Notes under the pieces: model-generated
The model's database searches: none
What the model was told of the DNA's origin: nothing
Seen by the model: the letters and a program-made list of their open reading frames with translations, nothing else
Source: an uncultured Massilia sp.
Lineage (GTDB): Bacteria; Pseudomonadota; Gammaproteobacteria; Burkholderiales; Burkholderiaceae_D
Direction: 5' to 3'
NCBI GenBank assembly: GCA_913778765.1
Contig: CAJYXO010000280.1
Location: forward strand, 1 to 38,312
Length of the DNA: 38,312 bases
Translations under genes and position numbers: made by a program
Shown: positions 23,840 to 34,786 of the stretch, in pieces
How the letters are laid out: each line of letters starts with the position of its first letter
Position numbering within the stretch: position 1 is the stretch's first letter

Positions 23840-24811
23840 ATGAATATGGATCAGCCGGTGCCCGGTTTGCAGGAGGGTTTGCAGCACCGTACGGTGCTGC
23901 TGGATGAAGCAGTCGATGCGCTCGGTCTCGAAGGCGCGCGCGCATCCGGTACTTATATAGATGGCACGTTCGGCCGCGGCGGTCACAGCCGGCTGATCCT
24001 GTCGAAGCTGGCGCCGGATGGCCGCCTGATCGCTTTCGACAAGGATCCCCAGGCGATCGCCACCGCCGAACAAATCGACGACCCGCGTTTCACGATCGTG
24101 CACGACAGTTTCGCGACGATGGTCGACGCCCTGGCGGCGCGCGGTATTGCGCAGGTCGACGGCATTCTGCTGGATCTCGGCATTTCCTCGCCCCAGGTGG
24201 ACGATGCCAGCCGCGGTTTCAGCTTCCGCAACGACGGTCCTCTGGACATGCGGATGGACACGACTCGGGGTATCTCGGCGGCCGAATGGCTGGCCCAGGT
24301 GCCGGAACAACAACTGGAAAAGGTGATTCGGGATTATGGGGAAGAACGGTTTGCTTTTCAGATTGCAAAGGCGATTGCTGCTCGCCGGGCAGTCGAGCCA
24401 ATTTCAAGCACACGACAGCTTGCCGCAATCGTGGCAAACGCGGTCAAAACCCGGGAGAAAGGCAAAGATCCGGCCACCCGCACCTTTCAGGCTGTCCGGA
24501 TTTTCATCAATCAAGAGCTTGAGGACCTTGAAGCAGGTCTGAGCGCGGCCTTCGAACTGCTCGCGCCCGCCGCGCGCATGTCGGTCATCAGCTTCCATTC
24601 GCTGGAAGACCGCATGGTCAAGCAGTTCCTGGCGTCGAAGGCCAAGGTCGAGCAGCCGGATCGCCGTCTGCCGATCCGTGCCGTCGATTTGCCCCAGCCC
24701 TTGATGAAACTGATCGGCAAGACCAAGCCCTCCGGCGTCGAAGTCGAGGCCAATCCGCGCGCCCGTTCGGCGGTGCTGCGCGTGGCCGAGCGCCTGGGAG
24801 GCAAGGCATGA
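23840..24811 (+). CDS. rsmH: 16S rRNA (cytosine-1402-N4) methyltransferase RsmH
   Basis: The 323-residue SAM-dependent methyltransferase (also called MraW) has [13 protein letters not shown], the SAM loop [12 protein letters not shown] (39-50), [14 protein letters not shown] and the C-terminal [16 protein letters not shown]. It N4-methylates C1402 in the decoding centre of 16S rRNA. ATG 23840 follows the mraZ stop by 9 nt, and the 3' end overlaps ftsL by four bases (ATGA). The middle part (about 24300-24540) is much lower in GC and differs in codon use from the rest; see findings. Protein motifs there are still intact. Confidence 0.96.
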   Translation: MNMDQPVPGLQEGLQHRTVLLDEAVDALGLEGARASGTYIDGTFGRGGHSRLILSKLAPDGRLIAFDKDPQAIATAEQIDDPRFTIVHDSFATMVDALAARGIAQVDGILLDLGISSPQVDDASRGFSFRNDGPLDMRMDTTRGISAAEWLAQVPEQQLEKVIRDYGEERFAFQIAKAIAARRAVEPISSTRQLAAIVANAVKTREKGKDPATRTFQAVRIFINQELEDLEAGLSAAFELLAPAARMSVISFHSLEDRMVKQFLASKAKVEQPDRRLPIRAVDLPQPLMKLIGKTKPSGVEVEANPRARSAVLRVAERLGGKA

Positions 24812-25080
24812 CGGGCAAGATCAACGTGGTGCTGACGGCATTGCTGGTCGGCTGCGCGCTGTCGGTCGTGAACGCGCGCTACCAGCGCAACCACCTCGTC
24901 AACGACATCGAGAAACTGGCGACCCAGCAGCGCCAGCTCGACATCGACTGGTCCCAGCTCCAGCTCGACCAGTCCACGCTCGGCAAGAACGAGCGCATCG
25001 AACAGATCGCGCGCGCCAACCTGAACATGGCGCCACTGAGCCCGGCGCGCACCCAGTACCTGACGGAAGGCGGCAAATGA
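24808..25080 (+). CDS. ftsL: Cell division protein FtsL
   Basis: The 90-residue bitopic protein has a short cytoplasmic start, one membrane helix ([20 protein letters not shown], about 6-25) and a periplasmic coiled-coil ([26 protein letters not shown]). FtsL forms a complex with FtsB and FtsQ that activates FtsW-FtsI. Sequence is weakly conserved, so position (between rsmH and ftsI) and layout carry the call. Both ends overlap neighbours by ATGA. Confidence 0.92.
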   Translation: MTGKINVVLTALLVGCALSVVNARYQRNHLVNDIEKLATQQRQLDIDWSQLQLDQSTLGKNERIEQIARANLNMAPLSPARTQYLTEGGK

Positions 25081-26876
25081 GGTCGAACGCCGGCGCTGCC
25101 CGCTCCACGTCCCGCGCAAATTCCCGCGTCGCCGCCTCGAAAGGCGTGGCCTTTTCGAAGAGCCCGGTGCTGGCCGTGCGCCTGCCCGACTGGCGCTCGC
25201 GCGTGGTGCTGTTCGTGCTGTTCGCGGCCTTCTTCACGCTGGCCGGCCGCGCGCTGTGGCTGCAGGGCGTGTCGAACGCCTTCCTGCAGAAGCAGGGCGC
25301 GAGCCGCTACATGCGCACCGAGGAACTGCCGGCCACGCGCGGCAAGATCTTCGACCGCAACGGCATGGTGCTGGGCTCCTCGCTGCCGGTCAAATCGGTG
25401 TCCGTCTTCACCGACGACTACAAGGAAAATCCCGCCGCGAGCGAGAAAATCCGCGAACTGGCCAGCCTGCTCGAGATGCCGCAGGCCGAGCTGCTGAAGA
25501 AGCTGAACTCCGACCGCAGCTACGTCTACCTGAAGCGCCAGGTCGAGATGGACGTCGTCGCGAAGATCGAAAAGCTGAACATCGACGGCCTCGACACCCG
25601 CAAGGAATACAAGCGCTATTACCCGCAGGGCGAGGTGATGGCGCACATGGTCGGCTTCACCAACGTCGAGGACAAGGGCCAGGAAGCGATGGAACTGGCG
25701 CAGCAGAAGTCGCTCGCCGGCCAGACCGGCAGCCGCCGCGTGATCAAGGACCGCCTGGGCCGCATCGTCGAGGACGTCGGCATGTCGCGCGAGCCGCACG
25801 ACGGCAAGGACCTGACCCTGTCGGTCGACAGCAAGCTGCAGTACATCGCCTTCAACAGCATCAAGAACGCGGTCGAGAAATTCCATGCCAAGGCCGGCGC
25901 CGCGGTGGTGCTGGACGTGCACACCGGCGAGGTGCTGGCCCTGACCAACTGGCCGACCTACGACCCGAACAACCGCGCCCACCTGACCGGCGAACAGCTG
26001 CGCAACCGCGTCATCACCGACACCTTCGAGCCGGGTTCGACCTTCAAGCCCTTCACCGTGGCGCTCGCGCTGGACAAGGGCCTGATCACGCCGAAGACCA
26101 TGATCGACACCGGCAACGGCCGCTTCATGGTGACCGGCAAGGTGATCCGCGACACCCATCCGCATGGCGTGATCGACATCGGCACCATCATCCAGAAGTC
26201 GTCCAACATCGGCACCTCGAAGATCTCGCAGATGATGTCGGCCCAGGACATGTGGGAGATGTTTACCAAGGTCGGCCTGGGCCAGGCGCCGCGCTTTGGA
26301 TTCCCGGGCGCGGTGGCCGGCCGCGTGCGTCCGTATAAGTCCTGGCGTCCGGTGGAGCAGGCCAACATGTCGTTCGGCCAGGGCCTCTCGATGTCGCTGC
26401 TGCAGCTGGCGCGCGCCTACATGATCTTCGCCCGCAACGGCGACATGATCCCGCTGTCCTTCCAGAAGATCACCGAAAAGCCGATGGGCCAGCAGATCAT
26501 CTCGCCCAGGACCGCGGCGCAGATGCGCGTCATGCTCGAATCCGTGGTGAGCCCGGAAGGCACGGCCTCGCAGGCCCAGGTGGCCGGCTACCGCGTCGGC
26601 GGCAAGACCGGCACCGCGCAGAAGGTCATCGACGGCCGCTACTCGCAGACCCACTACGTCGGCAACTTCGTCGGCATCGCGCCGATGTCGAACCCGCGCT
26701 TCATCATCGCGGTGATGATCGACGATGCGAGCGGTCCCCTGCACACCGGCGGCGCGGTGGCGGCGCCGACCTTCGCGACGCTGGCGGCGAATGCATTGCG
26801 GGCGGCGAACGTGCCGCCCGACTCGACGGTCACCGACATCATCATTCCGGAGCATCCACTCGAGGAGAGTAACTGA
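25077..26876 (+). CDS. ftsI: Septal peptidoglycan transpeptidase FtsI (PBP3)
   Basis: The 599-residue class B penicillin-binding protein has a cytoplasmic tail and a membrane helix at about 42-60. A dimerisation domain includes ATRGKIFDRNG. The transpeptidase domain has Ser321 in EPGSTFKPF, the SxN motif SSN (375-377) and KTG (510-512). It crosslinks septal peptidoglycan with FtsW. The N-terminus ([17 protein letters not shown]) is long and basic. It overlaps ftsL by four bases and murE by one (TGATG). Confidence 0.97.
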   Translation: MRSNAGAARSTSRANSRVAASKGVAFSKSPVLAVRLPDWRSRVVLFVLFAAFFTLAGRALWLQGVSNAFLQKQGASRYMRTEELPATRGKIFDRNGMVLGSSLPVKSVSVFTDDYKENPAASEKIRELASLLEMPQAELLKKLNSDRSYVYLKRQVEMDVVAKIEKLNIDGLDTRKEYKRYYPQGEVMAHMVGFTNVEDKGQEAMELAQQKSLAGQTGSRRVIKDRLGRIVEDVGMSREPHDGKDLTLSVDSKLQYIAFNSIKNAVEKFHAKAGAAVVLDVHTGEVLALTNWPTYDPNNRAHLTGEQLRNRVITDTFEPGSTFKPFTVALALDKGLITPKTMIDTGNGRFMVTGKVIRDTHPHGVIDIGTIIQKSSNIGTSKISQMMSAQDMWEMFTKVGLGQAPRFGFPGAVAGRVRPYKSWRPVEQANMSFGQGLSMSLLQLARAYMIFARNGDMIPLSFQKITEKPMGQQIISPRTAAQMRVMLESVVSPEGTASQAQVAGYRVGGKTGTAQKVIDGRYSQTHYVGNFVGIAPMSNPRFIIAVMIDDASGPLHTGGAVAAPTFATLAANALRAANVPPDSTVTDIIIPEHPLEESN

Positions 26877-28423
26877 TGACCCTGAACGATATCTGCTCCT
26901 GGATTCGTGCCGCCGCCCCGGGCGGCCGTCTCGTTTCCGACTCGCGCCGCGTGGGGCGCGGCGACGTGTTCTTCGCCTATCCGGGCGAGGGCGCCGCGGA
27001 CGGCCGCAGCTATATCCGCTCGGCGGTGGAGAAGGGCGCCGCCGCGGTGCTGTTCGAAGCGCGCGATTTCGATTGGGACGCGGGCATCGACGTGCCGCGC
27101 CTGGCGGTCGCGAACCTCAAGCAATGCGCCGGCCCGATCGCCCATGCTTGTTACGGCCAGCCGGATGCGGCCATGTTCACGGTCGGCGTGACCGGCACCA
27201 ACGGCAAGACCTCGGTCGCGCTGTGGACCGCGCAGGCGCTGGCGCGCATGGATGGCGCCGCCGCCGCAGCGCCGGCCGCGGTGATCGGCACGCTGGGCGT
27301 GGGCCTGGTCGACGGCCGCGGCGAACCCGACTTCGACGCCACCGGCTACACCACCCCGGACGCGGTGCTGCTGGCGACCCGCCTGGCCGCGCTGCGCGAC
27401 AGCGGCGCGAAGGCGCTGGCCATCGAAGTCTCGTCGATCGGCCTGGTCGAAGACCGCGCCGCCGGCATGCACTTCGACGTGGCCGTGTTCACCAACCTGA
27501 CGCGCGACCACCTGGATTATCACGGCGACATGGCGGCCTACGAGGCGGCCAAGCTGAAGCTGTTCGAATGGCCGGGTTTGCGGCACGCCGTTGTCAACCT
27601 GGACGACCCCGCGGGCGTTCGTATCGCCTCGCACCTGCGCGCGCATTTCCCGGACGTGAAGGTGACCGGCTACACGCTGGGCGCGGAAGCGCAGCAGGAC
27701 CTGCCGGCAGGCGTGGCCGTGCTGCGCGCCAGCCAGCTGCGCAGCCGTCCGGCCGGCGCCGAGTTCCACCTGGACTCGCCGGCAGGCGGCGCGCTGGTGA
27801 AGACGCGCCTGGTCGGCCGTTTCAACGCCAGCAATGCGCTCGCCGTGCTGGGCGCGCTGCTGGCCAGGGGCGCGTCGCTGCGCGCCGCCGTGGACGCCGT
27901 CGAGACCCTCGAGCCGGCGCCGGGCCGCATGCAGCAGGTCGGCGGCCAGGATGCGCCGCTGGTCGTGATCGACTATGCGCACACGCCGGACGCGCTGGAA
28001 AAGACGCTGCAGGCGCTGCGCCCGGTGGCGCAGGAACGCGGCGGCCAGCTGTGGTGCGTGTTCGGCTGCGGCGGCGACCGCGACCCGGGCAAGCGGCCGC
28101 AGATGGGCGCGATTGCGCAGCTGGCCGACCACGTGCTGGTCACCAGCGACAATCCGCGCAGCGAAGAGCCGCGCGCGATCATCGAACAGATCGTGGCCGG
28201 CATGGACACGAACCACCCGTCCTCGCGCCACCAGGCGGTCGAGGACCGCGCCGCCGCCATCCTGTCGGCGGTGAAGCACGCTGCCAGGCCGGACGTGATC
28301 CTGCTGGCAGGGAAGGGGCATGAGCCCTACCAGGAAATCAAAGGCCGGAAGATGCCGTTTTCCGATGCCGACCATGCCGCGCTGGCCTTGACTGCGCGGT
28401 TGACGATGATGAGGACGAATTGA
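26876..28423 (+). CDS. murE: UDP-MurNAc-L-Ala-D-Glu:meso-diaminopimelate ligase
   Basis: The 515-residue Mur ligase adds the third amino acid to the peptidoglycan stem in the cytoplasm. It has the ATP loop GVTGTNGKTS (104-113), the central domain (FTNLTRDHLDYHGDM) and the C-terminal domain with DNPR (425-428). DNPR is the diaminopimelate-selecting motif, so the organism should use meso-DAP, as expected for a Gram-negative. It overlaps ftsI and murF by one base each. Confidence 0.97.
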   Translation: MTLNDICSWIRAAAPGGRLVSDSRRVGRGDVFFAYPGEGAADGRSYIRSAVEKGAAAVLFEARDFDWDAGIDVPRLAVANLKQCAGPIAHACYGQPDAAMFTVGVTGTNGKTSVALWTAQALARMDGAAAAAPAAVIGTLGVGLVDGRGEPDFDATGYTTPDAVLLATRLAALRDSGAKALAIEVSSIGLVEDRAAGMHFDVAVFTNLTRDHLDYHGDMAAYEAAKLKLFEWPGLRHAVVNLDDPAGVRIASHLRAHFPDVKVTGYTLGAEAQQDLPAGVAVLRASQLRSRPAGAEFHLDSPAGGALVKTRLVGRFNASNALAVLGALLARGASLRAAVDAVETLEPAPGRMQQVGGQDAPLVVIDYAHTPDALEKTLQALRPVAQERGGQLWCVFGCGGDRDPGKRPQMGAIAQLADHVLVTSDNPRSEEPRAIIEQIVAGMDTNHPSSRHQAVEDRAAAILSAVKHAARPDVILLAGKGHEPYQEIKGRKMPFSDADHAALALTARLTMMRTN

Positions 28424-29793
28424 TGCGCGGCTCGCTCGCACAACTGACAGGCTCGATCGAAGGCAGCCGCATGACGCGTGATGCCGCCTTCGAAGGCGTG
28501 TCGACCGACAGCCGTTCGGTACAAGCCGGCGCGCTGTTCGTGGCGCTGCGCGGCGAGACCTTCGACGCCCACGACTTCCTCGACCAGGTGGCCGCCAAGA
28601 AGGTGGCGGCGGTGGTCGTGGACAAGCTGCCGGACAACTTCCCGCTGCCGGCCCTGGTCGTGCCGGACACCCTGGCGGCCCTCGGCCGGATCGGCAATGC
28701 ATGGCGCAGCCGGTTTGCGATTCCGGTCATCGGCGTCACCGGCAGCAACGGCAAGACCACGGTCAAGGAAATGATCGCCGCGATCCTCGCCGCCAGCTTC
28801 GGCGAGGACGCGCGCCTGGCCACCCAGGGCAACCTGAACAACGAGATCGGCGTGCCGCTGACCGTGATGCGCCTGACCGGCGCGCACAAGGCCGCCGTGG
28901 TCGAACTGGGCATGAACCACCCGGGCGAGATCGCGCGCCTGGCCGCCATCGCCGCGCCGACCGTCGCCATGGTCAACAACGCCCAGCGCGAGCACCAGGA
29001 ATTCATGCACACCGTGGAAGCGGTGGCGCGCGAGAACGGCTCGGTGCTGCAGGCGCTGCCGGCCGACGGCACGGCCGTGTTCCCGGGCGACGACGACTAC
29101 ACCGCGCTGTGGCGCGGACTGGCCGGCGATCGCAAGCTGCTGACCTTCGGCCTTGGCGAGGCCTGCGACGTGCGCGCGACTTATGCGCCGTCCGCCTTCG
29201 GCAGCGACCTGCAAGTCGTCGCGCCGACGGCGACCTTCGCCATCAAGCTTTCCGCTGCGGGCGAACACAACGTCCGCAACGCCCTGGCCGCCTGCGCCTG
29301 CGCGCTGGCGGCCGGCATCCCGGTCGACGCCATCGTGCGCGGCCTGGAAGCCTTCGCGCCGGTCAGCGGCCGCCTGCAGCGCAAGCAGGCCGCGGGCGGC
29401 GCCACCGTGATCGACGACTCCTACAACGCCAACCCGGATTCCGTGCGCGCCGCCATCGATGTGCTCGCGCAGGCCAAGGCCCCGCGCATCCTGGTGCTGG
29501 GCGACATGGGCGAAGTCGGCACGCAGGGACCCGAGTTTCACGAGGAAATCGGTGCGTATGCGCTAAGGCGCGGCATCGAGTCCGTGCTCGTCACCGGCGC
29601 ATTGGCGCGCCACATGACGGGGACGGGCGCGCAGCACTTCGAGCAGTTCGACGATTTATTGGCAGCACTGGATAGGCAACTGGGCAGCAAATCCGACGCG
29701 ACTGTGTTGGTGAAGGGCTCGCGCTTCATGAAGATGGAACGCGTGGTCCAACATCTCGTTCAATCCCAAAACACCGGCAAGGATTCCCACTAA
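28423..29793 (+). CDS. murF: UDP-MurNAc-tripeptide:D-alanyl-D-alanine ligase
   Basis: The 456-residue Mur ligase adds D-Ala-D-Ala, finishing the pentapeptide. It has the N-terminal GVSTDSRSVQAGALFVAL, ATP loop GVTGSNGKTT (104-113), VELGMNHPGEIARLA, and the C-terminal VIDDSYNANPDSVRAAI. I chose ATG 28423, overlapping the murE stop as TGATG; a TTG codon directly before it gives one more residue. mraY follows with no gap (TAA-ATG). Confidence 0.96.
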   Translation: MRGSLAQLTGSIEGSRMTRDAAFEGVSTDSRSVQAGALFVALRGETFDAHDFLDQVAAKKVAAVVVDKLPDNFPLPALVVPDTLAALGRIGNAWRSRFAIPVIGVTGSNGKTTVKEMIAAILAASFGEDARLATQGNLNNEIGVPLTVMRLTGAHKAAVVELGMNHPGEIARLAAIAAPTVAMVNNAQREHQEFMHTVEAVARENGSVLQALPADGTAVFPGDDDYTALWRGLAGDRKLLTFGLGEACDVRATYAPSAFGSDLQVVAPTATFAIKLSAAGEHNVRNALAACACALAAGIPVDAIVRGLEAFAPVSGRLQRKQAAGGATVIDDSYNANPDSVRAAIDVLAQAKAPRILVLGDMGEVGTQGPEFHEEIGAYALRRGIESVLVTGALARHMTGTGAQHFEQFDDLLAALDRQLGSKSDATVLVKGSRFMKMERVVQHLVQSQNTGKDSH

Positions 29794-30963
29794 ATGCTTC
29801 TCTGGCTCGCACAATACTTCCAGGACTACGTCGGTCCGATGCGAATTTTTAACTACATCACCTTCCGTGCCGTGTTCGCGACCATCACCGCGATCGCCAT
29901 CGGCCTGCTGTGCGGCCCGGCGGTGATCCGCAAGCTGACCGCCCTGAAGGTCGGCCAGGCCGTGCGCACCTATGGTCCGCAAACCCACCTGGCCAAGCAC
30001 GGCACCCCGACCATGGGCGGCGTGCTGGTGCTGATCGCGATCGGCTTCTCGACCCTGCTGTGGTGCGACCTGTCGAACCGCCTGATCTGGCCGGTGCTGG
30101 TGGTAACGCTCGGCTTCGGCGCGGTCGGCTGGGTCGACGACTACCGCAAGGTGGTCTACAAGGACCCGGAAGGCATGCGCTCGGGCGAAAAATACTTCTG
30201 GATGTCCTTGATCGGCGTCGCGTCCTCGCTGTACCTGGCGTTCTCGGTCTCGGCCGCGACCCCGTGGGAAGTGGGGCAGCTGTTCTTCGCCTGGGTGCAG
30301 TCGGGCTTCTCGATGGACCTCCCGCCGAAGGCCGACCTGATCGTCCCCTTCTTCAAGAGCATCAGCTATCCGCTGGGCGTGTGGGGCTTCATCGCGCTGA
30401 CCTACTGCGTGATCGTGGGCGCCTCGAACGCCGTCAACTTCACCGACGGCCTGGACGGCCTGGCCATCATGCCGACCGTGATGGTGGGCGGCGCGCTGGG
30501 CCTGTTCGCCTACCTGACCGGTAACGCGACCTATTCGAAATACCTGTTCATCCCCCACATCCCGGGCGCCGGCGAGCTGCTGATCTTCTGCGGCGCGATG
30601 GCGGGCGCGGGCCTGGCCTTCCTCTGGTACAACGCGCACCCGGCGCAGATGTTCATGGGCGACGTCGGCGCGCTGGCGCTGGGCGGCGCGCTCGGCACCA
30701 TCGCCGTTATCGTGCGCCAGGAGATCGTGCTGTTCATCATGGGCGGCGTGTTCGTGGCCGAGACCCTGTCGGTGATCATCCAGGTGAGCTGGTTCAAGTA
30801 CACCAAGAAGCGCTACGGCGCCGGCCGCCGCGTGTTCCTGATGGCGCCGCTGCACCACCATTTCGAACAGAAGGGCTGGAAGGAAACCAAGGTCGTGGCG
30901 CGCTTCTGGATCGTGACCATCATCCTGGTCCTGATCGGCATCTCGACCCTCAAACTGCGTTGA
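29794..30963 (+). CDS. mraY: Phospho-MurNAc-pentapeptide translocase MraY
   Basis: The 389-residue multi-span membrane enzyme makes lipid I by joining phospho-MurNAc-pentapeptide to undecaprenyl phosphate. Motifs are [19 protein letters not shown], the catalytic [25 protein letters not shown] and the HHH motif in PLHHHFE. About ten hydrophobic helices fit the family. Length is a little above E. coli MraY (360), mostly from a longer loop around residues 150-185. Confidence 0.97.
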   Translation: MLLWLAQYFQDYVGPMRIFNYITFRAVFATITAIAIGLLCGPAVIRKLTALKVGQAVRTYGPQTHLAKHGTPTMGGVLVLIAIGFSTLLWCDLSNRLIWPVLVVTLGFGAVGWVDDYRKVVYKDPEGMRSGEKYFWMSLIGVASSLYLAFSVSAATPWEVGQLFFAWVQSGFSMDLPPKADLIVPFFKSISYPLGVWGFIALTYCVIVGASNAVNFTDGLDGLAIMPTVMVGGALGLFAYLTGNATYSKYLFIPHIPGAGELLIFCGAMAGAGLAFLWYNAHPAQMFMGDVGALALGGALGTIAVIVRQEIVLFIMGGVFVAETLSVIIQVSWFKYTKKRYGAGRRVFLMAPLHHHFEQKGWKETKVVARFWIVTIILVLIGISTLKLR

Positions 30964-30981
30964 TCGGGCATTGAAAGAACG

Positions 30982-32490
30982 ATGAACTACGAAGGCAAAA
31001 CCGCACTGGTACTCGGGCTTGGCGAATCGGGCCTGGCGATGGCGCAATGGCTGGCGCGCTGCGGCGCCCAGGTGCGCGTCGCCGACACGCGCACCGAGCC
31101 GCAGCGCCTGTTCGCGCTGCGCCAGGCGGTGCCGAACGCCGGGTTCATCGGCGGCGCCTTCAGCGCGGAACTGCTGGACGGTGTCGATTTCGTCGCCGTC
31201 AGCCCCGGCCTGATGCCGGAACGCGAACTGGCCGATATCGGCCCGGGCGCGGCAAGCCGCAATATCCCGGTATGGGGCGAGATCGAGCTGTTCGCCCAGG
31301 CGCTGGCCGACCTCGAGACCACCCGCGGCTATGCCCCGAAAGTCATCGCCATCACCGGCACCAACGGCAAGACCACGGTCACGAGCCTGACCGGCCTGCT
31401 GTGCCGCCGCGCCGGCCTGAGCACGCGCGTGGCGGGCAACATCAGCCCGGCCGCGCTGGACGTGCTGCGCGAAGCGATCGACGCAGATGAGCTGCCGCAG
31501 GCTTGGGTGCTGGAACTGTCCAGCTTCCAGCTGCATACGACTTTCAGCCTGAACCCGGACGCCGCCACCGTGCTGAACGTCACCCAGGACCATCTGGACT
31601 GGCACGGCAGCATGACCGCCTACGCCTTCGACAAGGCGCGCATCTTCGGCAAGGACAGCGTGCGCGTGCTGAACCGCGACGACGCCACCGTGGCGCGCAT
31701 GCGCAACCCGGACGCCCAGGTCACGACCTTCGGCACCGGCGAGCCGGACGCGCCGGGCAGCTTCGGCCTGGTGAACGAGCGCGGCGTGCTGTGGCTGGCG
31801 AATGCGAATCCGGCGGAAGAGCCGGAAAAGAAGCGCCGCCGTGGCTCCTCCTCGGACGAGCCGGAAGAACAGCACGAACTGACCATCAACCGCCTGATGC
31901 CGGCCGACGCGCTGCGCATCCGCGGCATCCACAACGCTTCCAACGCGCTGGCCGCGCTGGCCTTGTGCCGCGCCATCGGCCTGCCGCTGGCGCCGCTGCT
32001 GCACGGCCTGCGCGACTACCAGGGCGAGCCGCACCGCGTCGAGCTGGTCGCGAACATCGACCAGGTCGAGTACTACGACGACAGCAAGGGCACCAACGTC
32101 GGCGCCACCGTCGCCGCGCTGGAAGGCCTGGGCCAGACCTTCGGCGAGACCGCCCGCCAGATCCTCCTGATCGCCGGCGGCGACGGCAAGGGCCAGGACT
32201 TCGCACCGCTGGCCGCACCGTGCTCGCGCTACGTGAAGGCGGTGCTGCTGATCGGCCGCGATGCGCCGGCCCTGAAGGCCGCGATCGAACCGAGCGGCGT
32301 GCCGTGCTTCGACCTGTCCGACCTGCCGCAGGCGGTGCGCCGCGCCGCCGGCCTGGCGCAGAGCGGTGACGTGGTGCTGCTGTCGCCGGCCTGCGCCAGC
32401 CTGGACATGTTCACCAACTACGCCCACCGCGCCCAGGTCTTCGTCGACGCCGTGCGCGAGCTGGCGCTCGAGAAAGGGCAGGAGATCTGA
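30982..32490 (+). CDS. murD: UDP-MurNAc-L-alanine:D-glutamate ligase
   Basis: The 502-residue Mur ligase adds D-Glu to UDP-MurNAc-L-Ala. The N-terminal Rossmann domain has [16 protein letters not shown], the ATP loop is ITGTNGKTT (124-132), and later motifs include [10 protein letters not shown] and [13 protein letters not shown]. It is some 60 residues longer than E. coli MurD (438). Part of the difference is a charged insert at about 277-297 ([19 protein letters not shown]). It starts 18 nt after mraY and overlaps ftsW by one base. Confidence 0.96.
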   Translation: MNYEGKTALVLGLGESGLAMAQWLARCGAQVRVADTRTEPQRLFALRQAVPNAGFIGGAFSAELLDGVDFVAVSPGLMPERELADIGPGAASRNIPVWGEIELFAQALADLETTRGYAPKVIAITGTNGKTTVTSLTGLLCRRAGLSTRVAGNISPAALDVLREAIDADELPQAWVLELSSFQLHTTFSLNPDAATVLNVTQDHLDWHGSMTAYAFDKARIFGKDSVRVLNRDDATVARMRNPDAQVTTFGTGEPDAPGSFGLVNERGVLWLANANPAEEPEKKRRRGSSSDEPEEQHELTINRLMPADALRIRGIHNASNALAALALCRAIGLPLAPLLHGLRDYQGEPHRVELVANIDQVEYYDDSKGTNVGATVAALEGLGQTFGETARQILLIAGGDGKGQDFAPLAAPCSRYVKAVLLIGRDAPALKAAIEPSGVPCFDLSDLPQAVRRAAGLAQSGDVVLLSPACASLDMFTNYAHRAQVFVDAVRELALEKGQEI

Positions 32491-33713
32491 TGGGCTTCCA
32501 GATCCCCTTCAAGTTCAGCGGCTCGTCCAGCGACGCGAGCATCGCGGCGGGCGCGCGACCGTCGCGCATGATGGAGTACGACCAGCCGCTGGTGTGGGTC
32601 GTGGTGCTGCTGATGCTGTTCGGCCTGGTGATGGTGTATTCGGCCTCGATCGCGCTGCCGGATTCGCCCAAGTTCGCCTACCTGGGCGGCAAGCACACCT
32701 ATTTCCTGCTGCGCCAGGCCATGTTCATCGCCATCTCGCTGGTGTTCGGCCTGTTCGCCTTCCGCGTGCCGGTGGCGGTCTGGCAGCGCTTTGCGCCGCT
32801 GCTGTTCGTCATCACGCTGATCCTGCTGGCCGTCGTGCTGGTGCCTGGCCTGGGCGTCTCGGTCAACGGCGCGCGCCGCTGGCTGCCGATGCGCATCGGC
32901 CAGCCGTCCGAGATCATGAAAGTGGTGGCGGTGCTGTACGCGGCCGACTTCACAGTGCGCAAGCAGCAGTACATGCACAAGCTGACCAAGGGCTTTATGC
33001 CGATGGCCGCGGCGATGGCCCTGGTGGGCGTGCTGCTGCTGCTCGAGCCCGACCTCGGCGCCTTCGGCGTCATCGTCTGCATCTCGATGGGCATCCTGTT
33101 CCTGGGCGGCTTCAACATGATCTGGTTTGGCGGCATCGGCGCCGTGCTGGTGCTGGTGTTCTCGACCATCATCGCGCTCTCGCCGTTCCGCCGCGCGCGC
33201 ATGTTCGCCTACATGAACCCGTGGGAAGAGGGCAATGCGCTCGACAAGGCCTACCAGCTGACCCACTCGCTGATCGCCTTCGGCCGCGGCGAGATCCTCG
33301 GCGTCGGCCTGGGCGGCAGCGTGGAAAAGCTGCACTACCTGCCGGAAGCCCACACCGACTTCATCATGGCAGTGATCGGCGAAGAGCTGGGCCTGATCGG
33401 CGTGGTCGCCGTGATCGGCATGTTCTACTGGCTCGTGAAGCGCGCCTTCGACATCGGCCGCCAGGCGATCGCGCTGGAGCAGCATTTCGCCGGCCTGGCC
33501 GCGAAGGGCATCGGCATCTGGCTGGGCGTGCAGGTCTTCATCAACATGGGCGTGAACCTGGGCCTGCTGCCGACCAAGGGCCTGACCCTGCCGCTGATGA
33601 GCTATGGCGGCTCCGGCCTGATGTTCAACTGCGTCGGCCTGGCGATCCTGCTGCGCATCGATTACGAAAACCGCGTCCGCATGCGCGGCGGCCGCCAGGG
33701 GATCGGCAAATGA
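32490..33713 (+). CDS. ftsW: Septal peptidoglycan polymerase FtsW
   Basis: The 407-residue SEDS-family membrane protein has about ten helices. It begins with a cytoplasmic tail, then [24 protein letters not shown]. The family blocks [46 protein letters not shown] (split near residues 269-293) and [14 protein letters not shown] are present. It polymerises lipid II into septal glycan together with FtsI. It overlaps murD by one base and murG by four. Confidence 0.96.
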   Translation: MGFQIPFKFSGSSSDASIAAGARPSRMMEYDQPLVWVVVLLMLFGLVMVYSASIALPDSPKFAYLGGKHTYFLLRQAMFIAISLVFGLFAFRVPVAVWQRFAPLLFVITLILLAVVLVPGLGVSVNGARRWLPMRIGQPSEIMKVVAVLYAADFTVRKQQYMHKLTKGFMPMAAAMALVGVLLLLEPDLGAFGVIVCISMGILFLGGFNMIWFGGIGAVLVLVFSTIIALSPFRRARMFAYMNPWEEGNALDKAYQLTHSLIAFGRGEILGVGLGGSVEKLHYLPEAHTDFIMAVIGEELGLIGVVAVIGMFYWLVKRAFDIGRQAIALEQHFAGLAAKGIGIWLGVQVFINMGVNLGLLPTKGLTLPLMSYGGSGLMFNCVGLAILLRIDYENRVRMRGGRQGIGK

Positions 33714-34786
33714 GCAAGAAACTCATGATCATGGCGGCCGGCACCGGCGGCCACATCTTCCCGGGCATCGCGATTGCGCAGACCATGCGCGAGCGCGGCT
33801 GGGAAGTGAGCTGGCTGGGCACCGCCCACGGCATGGAAAAGGACATCGTGCCGAAGCACGGCATCCCGATGGACAGCATCGACTTCGCCGGCCTGCGCGG
33901 CAAGGGCCTCGGCCACACGGTCACGGGCGCCTTCAAGATGCTGGGCGCGTTCGCCGCCTGCCGCCGCTTCATCGGCGCGCGCCAGCCGGACGTGGTGCTG
34001 GGCATGGGCGGTTACGTGACCGTGCCGGGCGGGATGATGGCGCGCGCGCGCGGCGTGCCGCTGGCGCTGGTGAACGCCGACGCCGCGCTGCTGTTGTCGA
34101 ACAAGACCCTGACCCCGATCGCCCAGCGCGTGCTGTTCGGCTTCCCGGCGAATTTCGGCAAGGCCGCCGGCAAGGCCGTTGTCACCGGCAACCCGGTGCG
34201 CAAGGAGATCCTCGAGATGCCGTCGCCGGGCCACCGCTTCGCCAACCGCAGCGGCCCGCTGAACATCCTGGTGGTGGGCGGCTCGCTGGGCGCGAAGGTG
34301 CTGAACGACAGCGTGCCGGCGGCCCTGGCCCTGATTCCGGAGGGCGTCCGCCCGGTGGTCACCCACCAGTCGGGCAAGAAGAACATCGAGGCCCTGCGCG
34401 CGGCCTACGCGAATGCCGGCGTGCAGGCCAACGTGGTCGACTTCATCGACGACATGGCGGCCGAATACGCGAACGCCGACCTGGTGATCTGCCGCGCCGG
34501 CGCGATCACGGTGTCGGAACTGACCGCGGCCGGCGTCGCCAGCGTGCTGGTGCCCTTCATTGCCAGCACCACCAGCCACCAGCGCGACAACGCGATCTGG
34601 ATGGATGGCCAGAAGGCGGCGATCCACCTGCCGCAGGGCGAACTGAATCCGCAGCAGCTGGCGAAGCTGCTGCAGTCCACCGACCGCGAAGCCTGCCTGA
34701 AGATGGCGGAAGCGGCGCAGGCGGTGGGCCGGCGCGACGCCAACGCGGCGATCGCGAATGTACTCGAGGAATTGTCCAAACGATGA
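33710..34786 (+). CDS. murG: UDP-GlcNAc:undecaprenyl-PP-MurNAc-pentapeptide GlcNAc transferase
   Basis: The 358-residue GT28 glycosyltransferase makes lipid II from lipid I on the cytoplasmic face of the membrane. It has the N-terminal loop [15 protein letters not shown] with His15 at the catalytic position, the second Gly-rich loop [12 protein letters not shown], and [13 protein letters not shown]. The UDP-GlcNAc site is in [20 protein letters not shown] 33710 overlaps the ftsW stop (ATGA) and the 3' end overlaps murC by four bases. Confidence 0.97.
   Translation: MSKKLMIMAAGTGGHIFPGIAIAQTMRERGWEVSWLGTAHGMEKDIVPKHGIPMDSIDFAGLRGKGLGHTVTGAFKMLGAFAACRRFIGARQPDVVLGMGGYVTVPGGMMARARGVPLALVNADAALLLSNKTLTPIAQRVLFGFPANFGKAAGKAVVTGNPVRKEILEMPSPGHRFANRSGPLNILVVGGSLGAKVLNDSVPAALALIPEGVRPVVTHQSGKKNIEALRAAYANAGVQANVVDFIDDMAAEYANADLVICRAGAITVSELTAAGVASVLVPFIASTTSHQRDNAIWMDGQKAAIHLPQGELNPQQLAKLLQSTDREACLKMAEAAQAVGRRDANAAIANVLEELSKR

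Noticed and set aside
29656..32427. 923-residue minus-strand frame opposite mraY and murD
   Set aside because: It is an antisense shadow; both opposing genes have complete family motifs.
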